Assembly: GCF_024580145.1 (NCBI RefSeq)
Contig: NZ_JANINI010000006.1
Location: 49,594 to 112,181 of the forward strand
Origin: Methyloversatilis sp. XJ19-49
GTDB taxonomy: Bacteria; Pseudomonadota; Gammaproteobacteria; Burkholderiales; Rhodocyclaceae
Reading direction: 5' to 3'
DNA: 62,588 bases
Numbering within the stretch: position 1 is the first letter of the stretch; every line of letters begins with the position of its first letter. This document shows, piece after piece, positions 7,236-16,610 of this stretch. The position numbers were made by a program, and so were the translations under genes. The notes under the pieces are model-generated. The model searched no databases. It was not told the origin of the DNA and worked only from the letters and a program-made list of their open reading frames with translations.

Positions 7236-8759
7236 TCAGACCACCGCCTTGATCGGAATCGTGCGGCGTTTCGAACCGCCGAACAGGCTGGTGTCCGAAC
7301 TGCCTTCCGAACAGCCGTTGCCGAACGAGAAGCCGCAGCCACCGCGCACATCGAAGGTGTTTTCCGCGTATTCGCGATGCGCACTCGGGATGACGAAGCG
7401 GTCTTCGTAGTTCGCGATGGCCATCACGTGGTACATGTCCTCGACCTCGGCCTGGGTCAGTCCGACCTGGTCCAGCGCCGCCAGATTGATCTGGCCGTCG
7501 ACATGCTTCGCGCGCTGGTAGGCGCGCATCGCCAGCATGCGTTCGAGCGCGCGCACCACCGGCTGGGTGTCGCCGGCGGTCAGGAGGTTGGCCAGGTACT
7601 TCACCGGGATGCGCAGCTGATGCACGTCGGGAATCTCGCCGTTGATGCCGACCTGGCCGGCGTTGGCCGCGGCGGTGATCGGCGACAGCGGCGGCACGTA
7701 CCACACCATGGGCAGCGTGCGGTACTCCGGGTGCAGCGGCAGCGCCACCTTCCACTCGACCGCCATCTTGTAGACCGGGCTGTGCCGGGCCGCTTCCATC
7801 CATGCGTCGGGGATGCCGTCGATGCGCGCCTGTTCGATCACCTTGGGGTCGTTCGGGTCGAGGAAGATGTCTAGCTGCGCCGGGTAGAGGTCACGGTCAT
7901 GTTCGACCGATGCCGCTTCCTGGATGCGGTCGGCGTCATACAGCAGAACGCCGAGGTAGCGGATGCGGCCGACGCAGGTTTCCGAGCACACGGTCGGCTG
8001 GCCGGCTTCAATGCGCGGATAGCAGAAGATGCACTTCTCGGCCTTGCCGCTGGTCCAGTTGTAGTAGATCTTCTTGTACGGGCAGCCGCTGACGCACATG
8101 CGCCAGCCGCGGCACTTGTCCTGGTCAATCAGCACGATGCCGTCCTCTTCGCGCTTGTAGATCGAGCCGGACGGGCAGGAGGCGACGCAGGCCGGGTTCA
8201 GGCAGTGCTCGCACAGCCGCGGCAGATACATCATGAAGGTGTTTTCGAACTGGCCGTAGATGTCCTTCTGCACCTCTTCGAAGTTGCTGTCCTTCGAGCG
8301 CTTCGAAAATTCACCGCCGAGAATCTCTTCCCAGTTCGGGCCCCATTCGATCTTCTCCATGCGCTTGCCGGTGATCAGGCTGCGCGGCCGGGCAGTCGGC
8401 GTTGCCTTCATTTCGGGCGCCGACTGCAGGTGGTCGTAGTCGAAGGTGAAGGGCTCGTAGTAGTCGTCGATCTCCGGCAGGTGCGGGTTGGCGAATATCT
8501 TCATCAGCAGCTGCCACTTGCCGCCCTGGCGCGGCGCGATGCTGCCGTCCGCCCGGCGCACCCAGCCGCCCTGCCACTTGTCCTGGTTTTCCCATTCCTT
8601 CGGGTAGCCGATGCCCGGCTTGGTTTCGACGTTGTTGAACCATGCGTATTCCATGCCGGGGCGGCTGGTCCATACGTTCTTGCAGGTGACCGAACAGGTG
8701 TGGCAACCGATGCATTTGTCGAGATTCAGCACCATTCCGATCTGTGCGCGTATTTTCAT
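7236..8759 (-). CDS. narH: Respiratory nitrate reductase beta subunit (Fe-S)
   Basis: 507 residues (E. coli 512). It carries the electron wire of one [3Fe-4S] and three [4Fe-4S] clusters from NarI to NarG. Cysteine groups appear at C16-C19-C22-C26, C183-C186-C191-C195, and C216-x2-W219-x2-C222-x3-C226, with a further CIFC group after that. Trp219 in place of cysteine is the hallmark of the [3Fe-4S] site. The start at 8759 has AGGA upstream and sits 11 bases after the narG stop. Confidence 0.96.
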   Translation of the reverse strand: MKIRAQIGMVLNLDKCIGCHTCSVTCKNVWTSRPGMEYAWFNNVETKPGIGYPKEWENQDKWQGGWVRRADGSIAPRQGGKWQLLMKIFANPHLPEIDDYYEPFTFDYDHLQSAPEMKATPTARPRSLITGKRMEKIEWGPNWEEILGGEFSKRSKDSNFEEVQKDIYGQFENTFMMYLPRLCEHCLNPACVASCPSGSIYKREEDGIVLIDQDKCRGWRMCVSGCPYKKIYYNWTSGKAEKCIFCYPRIEAGQPTVCSETCVGRIRYLGVLLYDADRIQEAASVEHDRDLYPAQLDIFLDPNDPKVIEQARIDGIPDAWMEAARHSPVYKMAVEWKVALPLHPEYRTLPMVWYVPPLSPITAAANAGQVGINGEIPDVHQLRIPVKYLANLLTAGDTQPVVRALERMLAMRAYQRAKHVDGQINLAALDQVGLTQAEVEDMYHVMAIANYEDRFVIPSAHREYAENTFDVRGGCGFSFGNGCSEGSSDTSLFGGSKRRTIPIKAVV

Positions 8760-8770
8760 GATCAGTATCC

Positions 8771-11700
8771 TCAGGCGTGAGTCGTGTCGGCCGTCGCGGC
8801 TTCGTTGTCGAGCCAGTCGATGCGCTTCATCTTGCGCACGACGACGAACTCGTCGCGGTTGGTACCGATGGTTCCGTAGTAGTTGAAGCCGTAGCTGAAC
8901 TGCGCGTAGCCGCCGATCATGTGCGTGGGCTTGAGCACGATGCGGGTGACCGAGTTGTGGATGCCGCCGCGCGCGCCGGTGATTTCCGACCCCGGCGTGT
9001 TCACGATCTTTTCCTGCGCGTGATACATCATCACCATGCCCGGCTTGACCCGCTGGCTCACCACGGCGCGGGCCGCGATGGCGCCGTTCAGGTTGAACAG
9101 CTCGATCCAGTCGTTGTCGACGATGCCGACCTTCTTCGCATCGTCCTCGCTCATCCACACGCAGGGGCCGCCGCGGCTCAGCGTGAGCATCAGCAGGTTG
9201 TCGGTGTAGGTCGAGTGGATGCCCCACTTCTGGTGCGGCGTGATGAAGTTGAGCGCGATTTCCGGGTTGCCGTTCGGCTTGATGCCCTGGATGCCGGCCG
9301 TGGTCTTCAGGTCCACCGGCGGGCGGTAGCTGCTGAAGCCTTCGCCGAAGGCGATCATCCACGGGTGGTCCATGTAGAACTGCTGGCGCCCGGTCAGCGT
9401 GCGCCACGGGATCATTTCGTGCACGTTGGTGTAGCCGGCGTTGTACGACACGGTTTCCGATTCGATGCCGCTCCACGTGGGTGAGCTGATGATCTTGCGC
9501 GGCTGCGCCTGAATGTCGCGGAAGCGGATCTTCTCGTCCTCGCGGTGTATCGCCAGATGGGTATGGTCGAGCCCGGTCTGCCGGCCCAGAGCTTCCCATG
9601 CCTTCACGGCGACATGGCCGTTGGTTTCCGGTGCCAGCATCAGCACTACTTCCGCGGCGTCGATGTCGGTTTCGATCTTCGGCATGCCGCAGGTCACGCC
9701 TTCGGCCGTGACCAGACCGCTCAGTTCGCCGAGCTGCCGCACTTCGGTCTGCGTGTTCCACGCGATGCCCTTGCCGCCGTTGCCGACCTTTGCCATCAGC
9801 GGGCCGAGCGCGGTGAAGCGCTTGAACACATTCGGGTAGTCGCGCTCGACGACGACCAGATTCGGTGCGGTCTTTCCCGGAATCAGTTCGCACTCGCCGC
9901 GCCGCCAGTCCTTCACGTCGAAGGGCTGCGCCAGTTCCGACGGGCTGTCGTGCATCAGCGGCATCAGCACCAGTTCGCGTTCGACCCCGAGGTGACCGAC
10001 GCACACCTCGCTGAATTTCTTCGCGAAGCCCTTGTAGATGTCCCAGTCGCTCCTCGACTGCCAGGCCGGATCGACCGCCGTCGACAGCGGGTGGATGAAG
10101 GGATGCATGTCGCTGGTATTGAGGTCGTTCTTCTCGTACCAGGTCGCCGTCGGAAGCACGATGTCGGAATACAGGCAGGTCGTGCTCATGCGGAAGTCGA
10201 GCGTCACCAGCAGGTCAAGCTTTCCTTCCGGCGCCTTGTCGTGCCAGACGACCTCGGTGGGCTTGGCCTCTTCCAGTCCGAGATCCTTGCCCTGCACGCC
10301 GTTGCTGGTGCCGAGCAGATGTTTCAGGAAGTACTCGTGGCCCTTGCCGCTCGACCCCAGCAGGTTGGAACGCCACACGAACATGTTGCGCGGCCAGTTG
10401 TCCGGGTGGTCGGGGTCGGTGCAGCTCATCTTCAGCGTGCCGTCCTTGAGCCCCTTGACGGCGTACTCTTTCGGATCCAGGCCGGCGCCCGCCGCATCGC
10501 GCACCACCTGCAGCGGATTGGTCTGCAGCTGCGGCGCCGACGGCAGCCAGCCCATGCGTTCGGCGCGCACGTTGTAGTCGATCATGCTGCCGCCGTACAT
10601 CTTTGCGTCGGCCAGCGGCGAAATGACTTCTTCCATGCCCAGCTTTTCGTAGCGCCACTGATCGGTGTGCGCGTAGAAGAAGCTGGTGCTGTTCATCTGC
10701 CGCGGCGGGCGTATCCAGTCGAGCGCGAAGGCCAGTGCCGTCCAGCCGGTCTGCGGGCGCAGTTTCTCCTGGCCGACGTAATGCGCCCAGCCACCGCCGC
10801 TCTGGCCGATGCAGCCGCACATCATCAGCATGTTGATGACGCCGCGGTAGTTCATGTCGCTGTGATACCAGTGATTCATCGCCGCACCGATGATGACCAT
10901 CGACTTGCCGTGCGTCTTGTGCGCGTTCTCCGCGAACTGGCGCGCCACGGTGATCAGCTGCGCACGCGGCGTGCCGGTGATGCGCTCCTGCCAGGCCGGC
11001 GTGTAGGGCGTGTCGTCGTCGAAGTCCTTCGCGGCCAGCTCACCCTGCAGGCCGCGCGCCACGCCGTAGTTGGCGACCTGCAGATCGAACACCGTGGCGA
11101 CCAGCGCTTCACGCTTCTCGCCCGCCTTGCCGAGTGCGATGCGCTGCACCGGCACGGTGCGGACCAGCACGTCGGTCTGCGTGTTGTGCGGGAAATGCTC
11201 GCTGACGATGCCGCCAAAGTAGGGGAAGCCCACCTTCGCGGTTTCGCCGCTCGGCGTGTCGCCTTCGAGCAGTGACAGTCTGAGGTTCACGTCGTTGCCG
11301 TGGCGCGCCTCCTTCGCTTCCAGGTTCCACTGGCCCTCGTCGGCGCGTCCGTCCGGACCCCAGCGGAAACCGATGGCGCCGTGCGGCAGCACGACCTTGC
11401 CCTCGTCGTCGAAGGCGACCGTCTTCCACTCCGGATTGTTGGCCTGGCCGAGCTTGCCGTTGAAGTCGGATGCGCGCACGTAGCGGTCCGGCACCATGAT
11501 GACTTCGCCGCTCGGCAGCGTGTGCTCCTTCAGCATCACCAGCATCGGCATGTCGGTGTAGCGGCGCACGTAGTCGTCGAAGTAGGGGCTGCGTTCACCG
11601 GTTTCCGGAAAGTAGAACTCCTTCAGGATGACATGGCCCATGGCCATCGCCACCGCGGCATCGGTGCCCTGCTTCGGGTTCATCCAGATGTCGGCCAGCT

Positions 11701-12565
11701 TGGCGACTTCGGAGTAGTCGGGGGTGATCGCCACCGTCTTCGCGCCCTTGTAGCGCACCTCGGTGAAGAAGTGCGCGTCCGGCGTGCGCGTCTGCGGCAC
11801 GTTGGAGCCCCAGGCGATGATGTAGGTCGAGTTGTACCAGTCAGCCGATTCCGGCACGTCCGTCTGTTCGCCCCAGATCTGCGGGCTGGACGGCGGCAGG
11901 TCGCAGTACCAGTCGTAGAAGCTCATGCAGACGCCGCCGATCAGGCTCAGGTAACGCGAGCCTGCGGCGTAGCTCACCATCGACATGGCCGGAATGGGCG
12001 AAAAGCCGATGATGCGGTCCGGCCCGTGCTGCTTGATGGTGTAGACGTTCGCGGCGGCGATGATCTCGTTCACTTCGTCCCAGCTCGAGCGGACAAAGCC
12101 GCCGAGGCCGCGCACCTGCTGGTAGTCGCGCCGCTTGGCGTCGTTCTCCACGATGGAGGCCCAGGCTTCGACCGGGCCATGCGCCAGGCGCGCCTCGCGC
12201 CAGCTCTTCAGCAAGCGGCCGCGCACCATCGGGTACTTCACGCGGTTGGCGCTGTACAGGTACCAGCTGTAGCTGGCACCGCGTGCGCAGCCGCGTGGCT
12301 CGTGGTTGGGCATGTCCCAGCGCGTACGCGGGTAGTCGGTCTGCTGGGTTTCCCAGGTGACGATGCCGCCCTTGACGTAGATCTTCCACGAACAGGAGCC
12401 CGTGCAATTCACGCCGTGCGTCGAACGCACGATCTTGTCGTGCGCCCAGCGGTCGCGGTAGGCGTCTTCCCAGCTGCGGTCCTCGCCGGTGGCGACGCCG
12501 TGGTCACCCGAAAAGCTTTCCTTCGGGTTCGAGAAGTGGTTCAGGCGGTCGAGAAAATGGCTCAT
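8771..12565 (-). CDS. narG: Respiratory nitrate reductase alpha subunit (Mo-bisMGD)
   Basis: 1264 residues (E. coli 1247). The cytoplasm-facing catalytic subunit reduces nitrate to nitrite at a molybdenum bis-MGD site. The N-terminal FS0 [4Fe-4S] site is visible as His50, Cys54, Cys58 and Cys93, the His-first pattern of NarG. Asp222, in the YDWYCDLPPSSPQIWGEQTD region, matches the aspartate that coordinates molybdenum. The N-terminus shows a remnant twin-arginine-like stretch but no cleavable signal, as expected for a cytoplasmic orientation. narK2 ends 43 bases upstream. Confidence 0.97.
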   Translation of the reverse strand: MSHFLDRLNHFSNPKESFSGDHGVATGEDRSWEDAYRDRWAHDKIVRSTHGVNCTGSCSWKIYVKGGIVTWETQQTDYPRTRWDMPNHEPRGCARGASYSWYLYSANRVKYPMVRGRLLKSWREARLAHGPVEAWASIVENDAKRRDYQQVRGLGGFVRSSWDEVNEIIAAANVYTIKQHGPDRIIGFSPIPAMSMVSYAAGSRYLSLIGGVCMSFYDWYCDLPPSSPQIWGEQTDVPESADWYNSTYIIAWGSNVPQTRTPDAHFFTEVRYKGAKTVAITPDYSEVAKLADIWMNPKQGTDAAVAMAMGHVILKEFYFPETGERSPYFDDYVRRYTDMPMLVMLKEHTLPSGEVIMVPDRYVRASDFNGKLGQANNPEWKTVAFDDEGKVVLPHGAIGFRWGPDGRADEGQWNLEAKEARHGNDVNLRLSLLEGDTPSGETAKVGFPYFGGIVSEHFPHNTQTDVLVRTVPVQRIALGKAGEKREALVATVFDLQVANYGVARGLQGELAAKDFDDDTPYTPAWQERITGTPRAQLITVARQFAENAHKTHGKSMVIIGAAMNHWYHSDMNYRGVINMLMMCGCIGQSGGGWAHYVGQEKLRPQTGWTALAFALDWIRPPRQMNSTSFFYAHTDQWRYEKLGMEEVISPLADAKMYGGSMIDYNVRAERMGWLPSAPQLQTNPLQVVRDAAGAGLDPKEYAVKGLKDGTLKMSCTDPDHPDNWPRNMFVWRSNLLGSSGKGHEYFLKHLLGTSNGVQGKDLGLEEAKPTEVVWHDKAPEGKLDLLVTLDFRMSTTCLYSDIVLPTATWYEKNDLNTSDMHPFIHPLSTAVDPAWQSRSDWDIYKGFAKKFSEVCVGHLGVERELVLMPLMHDSPSELAQPFDVKDWRRGECELIPGKTAPNLVVVERDYPNVFKRFTALGPLMAKVGNGGKGIAWNTQTEVRQLGELSGLVTAEGVTCGMPKIETDIDAAEVVLMLAPETNGHVAVKAWEALGRQTGLDHTHLAIHREDEKIRFRDIQAQPRKIISSPTWSGIESETVSYNAGYTNVHEMIPWRTLTGRQQFYMDHPWMIAFGEGFSSYRPPVDLKTTAGIQGIKPNGNPEIALNFITPHQKWGIHSTYTDNLLMLTLSRGGPCVWMSEDDAKKVGIVDNDWIELFNLNGAIAARAVVSQRVKPGMVMMYHAQEKIVNTPGSEITGARGGIHNSVTRIVLKPTHMIGGYAQFSYGFNYYGTIGTNRDEFVVVRKMKRIDWLDNEAATADTTHA

Positions 12566-12608
12566 GAGTATTTCTCCGTGTGGCGTGCCGGATGGCGGCG
12601 TAAGCGGG

Positions 12609-14264
12609 TCAGGGGTTCTTCACGTACGCGTTGGCGCGCAGGTAGAACCACCAGTTGAGAATCAGGCAGATGGCGTAGAAGGCGGCGAAGCCATACATCG
12701 CGACTTCGGGGGTTCCGGCCTTGATCTGTTCGCCGATGACGACCGGTGCGATGAAGGCACCGTAGGCGGCGACGGCCGAGGTCCAGCCCAGCACCGGACC
12801 GGCCTGGGTGCGGTCGAAGATGACGCCTATGGTGCGGAAGGTCGAGCCGTTGCCGATGCCGCTGGCGAAGAACAGCACCATGAACAGGCCGAGGAACATC
12901 GGGAAGTACTGTTCCGGCGTGGCCGAGCCGTAGGCCTGCATCATCACGTAACCCACTGCAACGGACGCGACGGCCATCGCGACCGAAATCACCTGGGTGA
13001 CGATGGAGCCGCCGAGCTTGTCGGATATCCAGCCGCCCAGCGGTCGCACGGCGGCGCCTACGAAGGGGCCGATCCAGGCGTAGGTCAGTGCAGACGGCGC
13101 ATTCGGGTTCTTCAGCGTGTGCTGCATGACACCGGCGGCATCCGGCACGTGGCTGGTGCCGAAGATGACCGTGATGGCCAGCGGCAGCGCCATCGAGAAG
13201 CCGATGAAGGAACCGAAGGTGACGATATAGAGCGCTGTCATCGACCAGGTGTGCTTGTTCCTGAAGATCGCGAACTGTCTGGTCACGCCTTCCTTCATTT
13301 CGCCGAAGGCGGCGACCTTCATGACCAGCAGCGCGAGAATGATGTCGAGCGGAATCGCCACCCACATGCTCAGCACGCCGAGACCGGTCGGGGCGGGCAG
13401 ATACAGCCACAGCATGAAGATGGCGGGCACGAAGGCCAGCGTGTACAGATAGGTGATCTTGGAGAACGCGACGATCGGATTGCCGGTGTTCGGCGACACG
13501 GTCTTCAGGTTGTTCATGCCGAACCAGCACAGGACGGACAGCGGCACCAGCGACAGCACCCAGGCGAAGCCGGCGTTCTGTATCCAGGTCGGCGTGCCGG
13601 CGGCGATCTTGCCGAAGATCCAGCCGCTGTCCTTCACCAGCGTCATCGGTTCGCCACCGAAGCCGCCCAGCAGGCCGACCGTCATGACCAGCGGAATGAC
13701 GATCTGCATCGTCGTGACGCCGAAATTGCCCAGACCCGCGTTCAGGCCGAGCGCCGTGCCCTGCAGCTTCTTCGGGAAGAAGGTGCTGATGTTGGACATC
13801 GAACTGGCGAAGTTGCCACCGCCCACGCCCGACCACAGCGCCATCAGCTGGAATACCCACAGCGGCCACTCCGGGTGCTGCAGCGCGATACCCGTACCGA
13901 TGGCTGGTGCAAGCAGCATCGCGGTGGTCAGGAAGATGGTGTTGCGGCCGCCGGCGAGGCGGATCAGGAAGGACGCCGGGATGCGCATCGTGGCCCCGGC
14001 GATGCCGGCGATGGCGGTCAGCGTGAACAGTTCTTCCTTGGCGAACGGGAAGCCCAGGTTGAGCATCTGCACGGTGATGATGCCCCACATGCCCCAGACG
14101 GCGAATCCGCAGAGCAGCGCCGGCACCGATATCCAGAGGTTGCGGTAGGCGATCTTCTTGCCGGTGGATTCCCAGAACTGCTCGTCCTCCGGACGCCAGT
14201 CCTCGATGGTGCTGACGCCTGCCTGGGCGGGCGGCGGCGTGCCGGCGCGGGTGTTCGTGTTCAT
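12609..14264 (-). CDS. narK2: Nitrate/nitrite transporter, NarK2-like (MFS)
   Basis: 551 residues, about 12 membrane helices of the major facilitator superfamily nitrate/nitrite porter group. The signatures GNFASSMSNISTFFPKKLQG and GLNAGLGNFGVTTMQ match the NNP nitrate motifs, and the second motif copy lies in the C-terminal half (FFASGIGNGSTFRTIG). It has an extended N-terminal region (about 40 residues) before helix 1 and a cytoplasmic insert in the middle. Being second in the operon and adjacent to narG, it is the better candidate for nitrate/nitrite exchange; the type assignment rests on position and sequence resemblance. Confidence 0.9.
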   Translation of the reverse strand: MNTNTRAGTPPPAQAGVSTIEDWRPEDEQFWESTGKKIAYRNLWISVPALLCGFAVWGMWGIITVQMLNLGFPFAKEELFTLTAIAGIAGATMRIPASFLIRLAGGRNTIFLTTAMLLAPAIGTGIALQHPEWPLWVFQLMALWSGVGGGNFASSMSNISTFFPKKLQGTALGLNAGLGNFGVTTMQIVIPLVMTVGLLGGFGGEPMTLVKDSGWIFGKIAAGTPTWIQNAGFAWVLSLVPLSVLCWFGMNNLKTVSPNTGNPIVAFSKITYLYTLAFVPAIFMLWLYLPAPTGLGVLSMWVAIPLDIILALLVMKVAAFGEMKEGVTRQFAIFRNKHTWSMTALYIVTFGSFIGFSMALPLAITVIFGTSHVPDAAGVMQHTLKNPNAPSALTYAWIGPFVGAAVRPLGGWISDKLGGSIVTQVISVAMAVASVAVGYVMMQAYGSATPEQYFPMFLGLFMVLFFASGIGNGSTFRTIGVIFDRTQAGPVLGWTSAVAAYGAFIAPVVIGEQIKAGTPEVAMYGFAAFYAICLILNWWFYLRANAYVKNP

Positions 14265-14319
14265 GATGTTCCTCTCGTCGGAAGTTGGGTGTCAGCCCTG
14301 CGCGCCGGCAGATTGGCCG

Positions 14320-14346
14320 CAGGTCGGCGTGAGCGCAGCGATCCCC
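14320..14346 (+). repeat. Degenerate dispersed-repeat copy
   Basis: A partial forward copy (CAGGTCGGCGTGAGCGCAGC core, then GATCCCC) 33 bases before the full copy at 14379. It keeps the GTGAGCGCAGCGAT centre but has lost the CCCAAC end. Confidence 0.6.
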
Positions 14347-14378
14347 TGAAGATATGTCCTGTGCAAGGGCGTGCCGCC

Positions 14379-14409
14379 GTAGGTTGGGGTGAGCGCAGCG
14401 ATGCCCAAC
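14379..14409 (+). repeat. Dispersed 31-base repeat, copy 3
   Basis: A perfect forward copy in the 148-base gap between narK2 (start 14264) and narK1 (stop 14413), directly after the narK1 stop. It could form a hairpin in the narK1-narK2 transcript and modulate downstream expression or 3' processing. Confidence 0.9.
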
Positions 14410-14412
14410 GAA

Positions 14413-15660
14413 TCAGCTCTGCACACCGCTCGTTCCCCCCATCAGCGGTGTGCGGCGCACCTCGGTGAAATACATCCAGATCAGCGACACCCACACCACG
14501 GCGTACATCAGCATGAAGGCGCTCGAACGTATGCCGGTCAGATCGACCAGGGCGCCGAACATGATGGGCAGCACGAAGCCGCCGAGACCGCCGGCCAGGC
14601 CGACGATGCCGCTGATGGTGCCGATGTTGGCCGGGTAGTCGTCGCTGATGTACTTGAACACGCTGGCCTTGCCGAAGGCCCAGGCGATGCCGAGGATGAA
14701 CATCAGGCCGGTGAAGGCATACACGTTCAGGCCGATGTCGAAGGTCTTCGGGCCGTCGACCGTGACGATGGTGAAATGCGTCTGCGGATAGCTCAGCAGG
14801 AACAGGCAGATCCAGCTCACCCAGAGCACCCACCACGTGACGCTGTGCGCGCCGTACTTGTCGCTGAGCCAGCCGCCGGCCGCGCGCAGCACGCCGCCGG
14901 GCAGAGAGAAACAGGCGGCCAGCAATGCTGCGGACCGGATTTCCATGCCGTACTCGCCGACGTAGTACTGCACCATCCACAGGCTCAATGCGACATAGCC
15001 GCCGAACACGATGCTGTAGTACTGGCAATACTTCATCACGCGCGGATCCTTCAGCGCCTTGAGCTGATCCATGAAGCGCACGTTGCTCGGCACGAGGTGA
15101 GCCGGGTCGCTGTGGCTGAACAGCCAGAAGATGACGACCGTGCCGAGCATGATGGCCGCGTAGGCCTGCGGCACCATGGTCCAGCCGAAGGCGACCAGCA
15201 GGGCCGGGGCGACGAACTTGTTCACCGCAGCGCCCGAATTGCCGGCGCCGTAGATGCCCATCGCGAAGCCTTGCTGGCCCTTGGGGAACCAGCGCGCGAC
15301 GTAGGGCGTGCCGACCGAGAATGAACCGCCTGCAAGACCGACGAACAGGCCGATGACGAGGAAATGCCAGTATTCCGTGGCATAGCTCATCATCCAGATC
15401 GCCGGTACCGTGCTCGCCATCAGCAGGGTCATCACGATGCGGCCGCCGTACTTGTCGGTCCAGATGCCCAGCGGCACCCGCACCAGCGAGCCGGTGAGCA
15501 CCGGTGTGGCGGTCAGCAGACCGAACTGCGTGGCATTGAGATCGAGCGCCTTCTTGATCGGTATGCCGATCACGCCGAACATCATCCACACCATGAAACA
15601 CACGGTGAACGCCAGGGTGCTGACGATGAGCACCGATAGCGCCTGCCCTTTCCTGGTCAT
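14413..15660 (-). CDS. narK1: Nitrate transporter, NarK1-like (MFS)
   Basis: 415 residues from the ATG at 15660, which has a GGGAGGG ribosome site; an in-frame ATG 114 bases earlier lacks one. Twelve membrane helices of the nitrate/nitrite porter family, with ATPVLTGSLVRVPLGIWTD and GGSFSVGTPYVARWFPKGQQG near the first motif, and FVGLAGG/GIVGLAGGLGGF glycine-rich helices. As first gene of the transport-reductase operon it matches NarK1-type nitrate/proton symporters that start uptake before nitrite accumulates. A candidate FNR site and -10 element lie upstream. Confidence 0.92.
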   Translation of the reverse strand: MTRKGQALSVLIVSTLAFTVCFMVWMMFGVIGIPIKKALDLNATQFGLLTATPVLTGSLVRVPLGIWTDKYGGRIVMTLLMASTVPAIWMMSYATEYWHFLVIGLFVGLAGGSFSVGTPYVARWFPKGQQGFAMGIYGAGNSGAAVNKFVAPALLVAFGWTMVPQAYAAIMLGTVVIFWLFSHSDPAHLVPSNVRFMDQLKALKDPRVMKYCQYYSIVFGGYVALSLWMVQYYVGEYGMEIRSAALLAACFSLPGGVLRAAGGWLSDKYGAHSVTWWVLWVSWICLFLLSYPQTHFTIVTVDGPKTFDIGLNVYAFTGLMFILGIAWAFGKASVFKYISDDYPANIGTISGIVGLAGGLGGFVLPIMFGALVDLTGIRSSAFMLMYAVVWVSLIWMYFTEVRRTPLMGGTSGVQS

Positions 15661-15785
15661 GACCGAACCCTCCCTTGTCGTTGCGACGATGGTAGGCAGA
15701 CGGCCCGGATGACAACATCCTTCCGTCGGGTGTCGGGTATGCGGCAGAAGAACGATGGCGAGCGCGCACGCCATCGTTCGAAAGA

Positions 15786-15826
15786 ACTATCGGGCGAATA
15801 ACGCGCAGGAAGTTGCGCAGGGTCAA
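15786..15826 (-). promoter_or_regulatory. Candidate FNR-type site and -10 for the narK1 operon
   Basis: On the - strand, TTGAC-CCTG-CGCAA (15826-15813) matches 7 of 10 positions of the FNR/Anr box TTGAT-N4-ATCAA. A GATAGT -10 candidate lies at 15791-15786. The spacing puts the box centre about 41 bases before the predicted start near 15779, the classical activating distance. The ATG is about 120 bases further down, leaving room for NarL sites. The box is imperfect, so this is a candidate only. Confidence 0.4.
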
Positions 15827-15899
15827 GCCGGCACAGCCGGCGAGCAGGTCGGATCCGGCCGAAGGGACGTCAGGCGACGCCCTTCGCGGAGTGTCCGGT

Positions 15900-16610
15900 T
15901 CAGGTCAGACCGCGTTCGACTGCGATGACGGCGACCTGCACCCGCGAGGAAACACCCAGCTTGCGCAGGATGTGCTGTACGTGAATCTTCACCGTGGTTT
16001 CGGCGATGCCCAGATCGCGTGCGATCTGCTTGTTGCTGTCGCCGCGGGCGATACCGCGCAGGATGTCTGTTTCGCGCGGTGACAATGCGCCATTGCCTGC
16101 GGTATCGGGCGCACACCCCGCTGCGGGGGCGTCGCCGGGGAGCGGTGGCGCGGCGGCGGCCTGGCGATAGACCGCCACCAGCTTGCCGGTCATTTCGTTG
16201 GCGACGACGCTTTCGCCGCGCATCGCACGGTGGATCGCGTTGGCCAGTGCCTCGCCTTCCATGGTCTTGAGGAGATAGCCGCATGCGCCCGCGCGCAGCG
16301 CGGCGGCCAGATCGTTCTCGTCTTCGCTGATCGTCAGCATCAGCACGCTCGCATGCGGCGCAGCTTCGCGCAGGGCCGGCAGCGCATCGATGCCGTTGAC
16401 GCCGGGCAGATGATTGTCGAGCAGGATGATGTCCGGCTGCAGGCTTGCGGCACGTCGCTGCGCTTCACCCGCGTCGGCTGCATCGCCGACCACCTGCAGC
16501 CCGGGGTCGCGCGACAGCAGCGCCGTGAGGCCGCGCCGGAACAGGGTGTGGTCGTCTACCAGCAGGATGCGGATCGGCGGGCCTGCATCACGCACTGTGC
16601 GGTCATTCAT
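15900..16610 (-). CDS. narL: Nitrate/nitrite response regulator
   Basis: 236 residues. N-terminal receiver domain (about 12-130) with acidic pocket Asp19/Asp20, phosphoacceptor Asp65 (IILLDNHLPG) and the lysine in YLLKTMEG. C-terminal LuxR-type helix-turn-helix (about 175-236: LSPRETDILRGIARGDSNKQ, then IAETTVKIHVQHILRKLGV). It activates narK/narG transcription when phosphorylated by NarX. Its start overlaps the narX stop as ATGA, so the pair is coupled. Confidence 0.93.
   Translation of the reverse strand: MNDRTVRDAGPPIRILLVDDHTLFRRGLTALLSRDPGLQVVGDAADAGEAQRRAASLQPDIILLDNHLPGVNGIDALPALREAAPHASVLMLTISEDENDLAAALRAGACGYLLKTMEGEALANAIHRAMRGESVVANEMTGKLVAVYRQAAAAPPLPGDAPAAGCAPDTAGNGALSPRETDILRGIARGDSNKQIARDLGIAETTVKIHVQHILRKLGVSSRVQVAVIAVERGLT

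Noticed and set aside
9545-11275. 576-residue open frame on + opposite narG
   Set aside because: Antisense to a fully conserved narG with all ligand residues; its translation has no recognisable domain.
12489-14468. 659-residue open frame on + opposite narK2
   Set aside because: It is the reverse shadow of narK2 in high-G+C DNA. It has a low-complexity His/Arg-rich translation with no motif, while narK2 shows clear transporter signatures.
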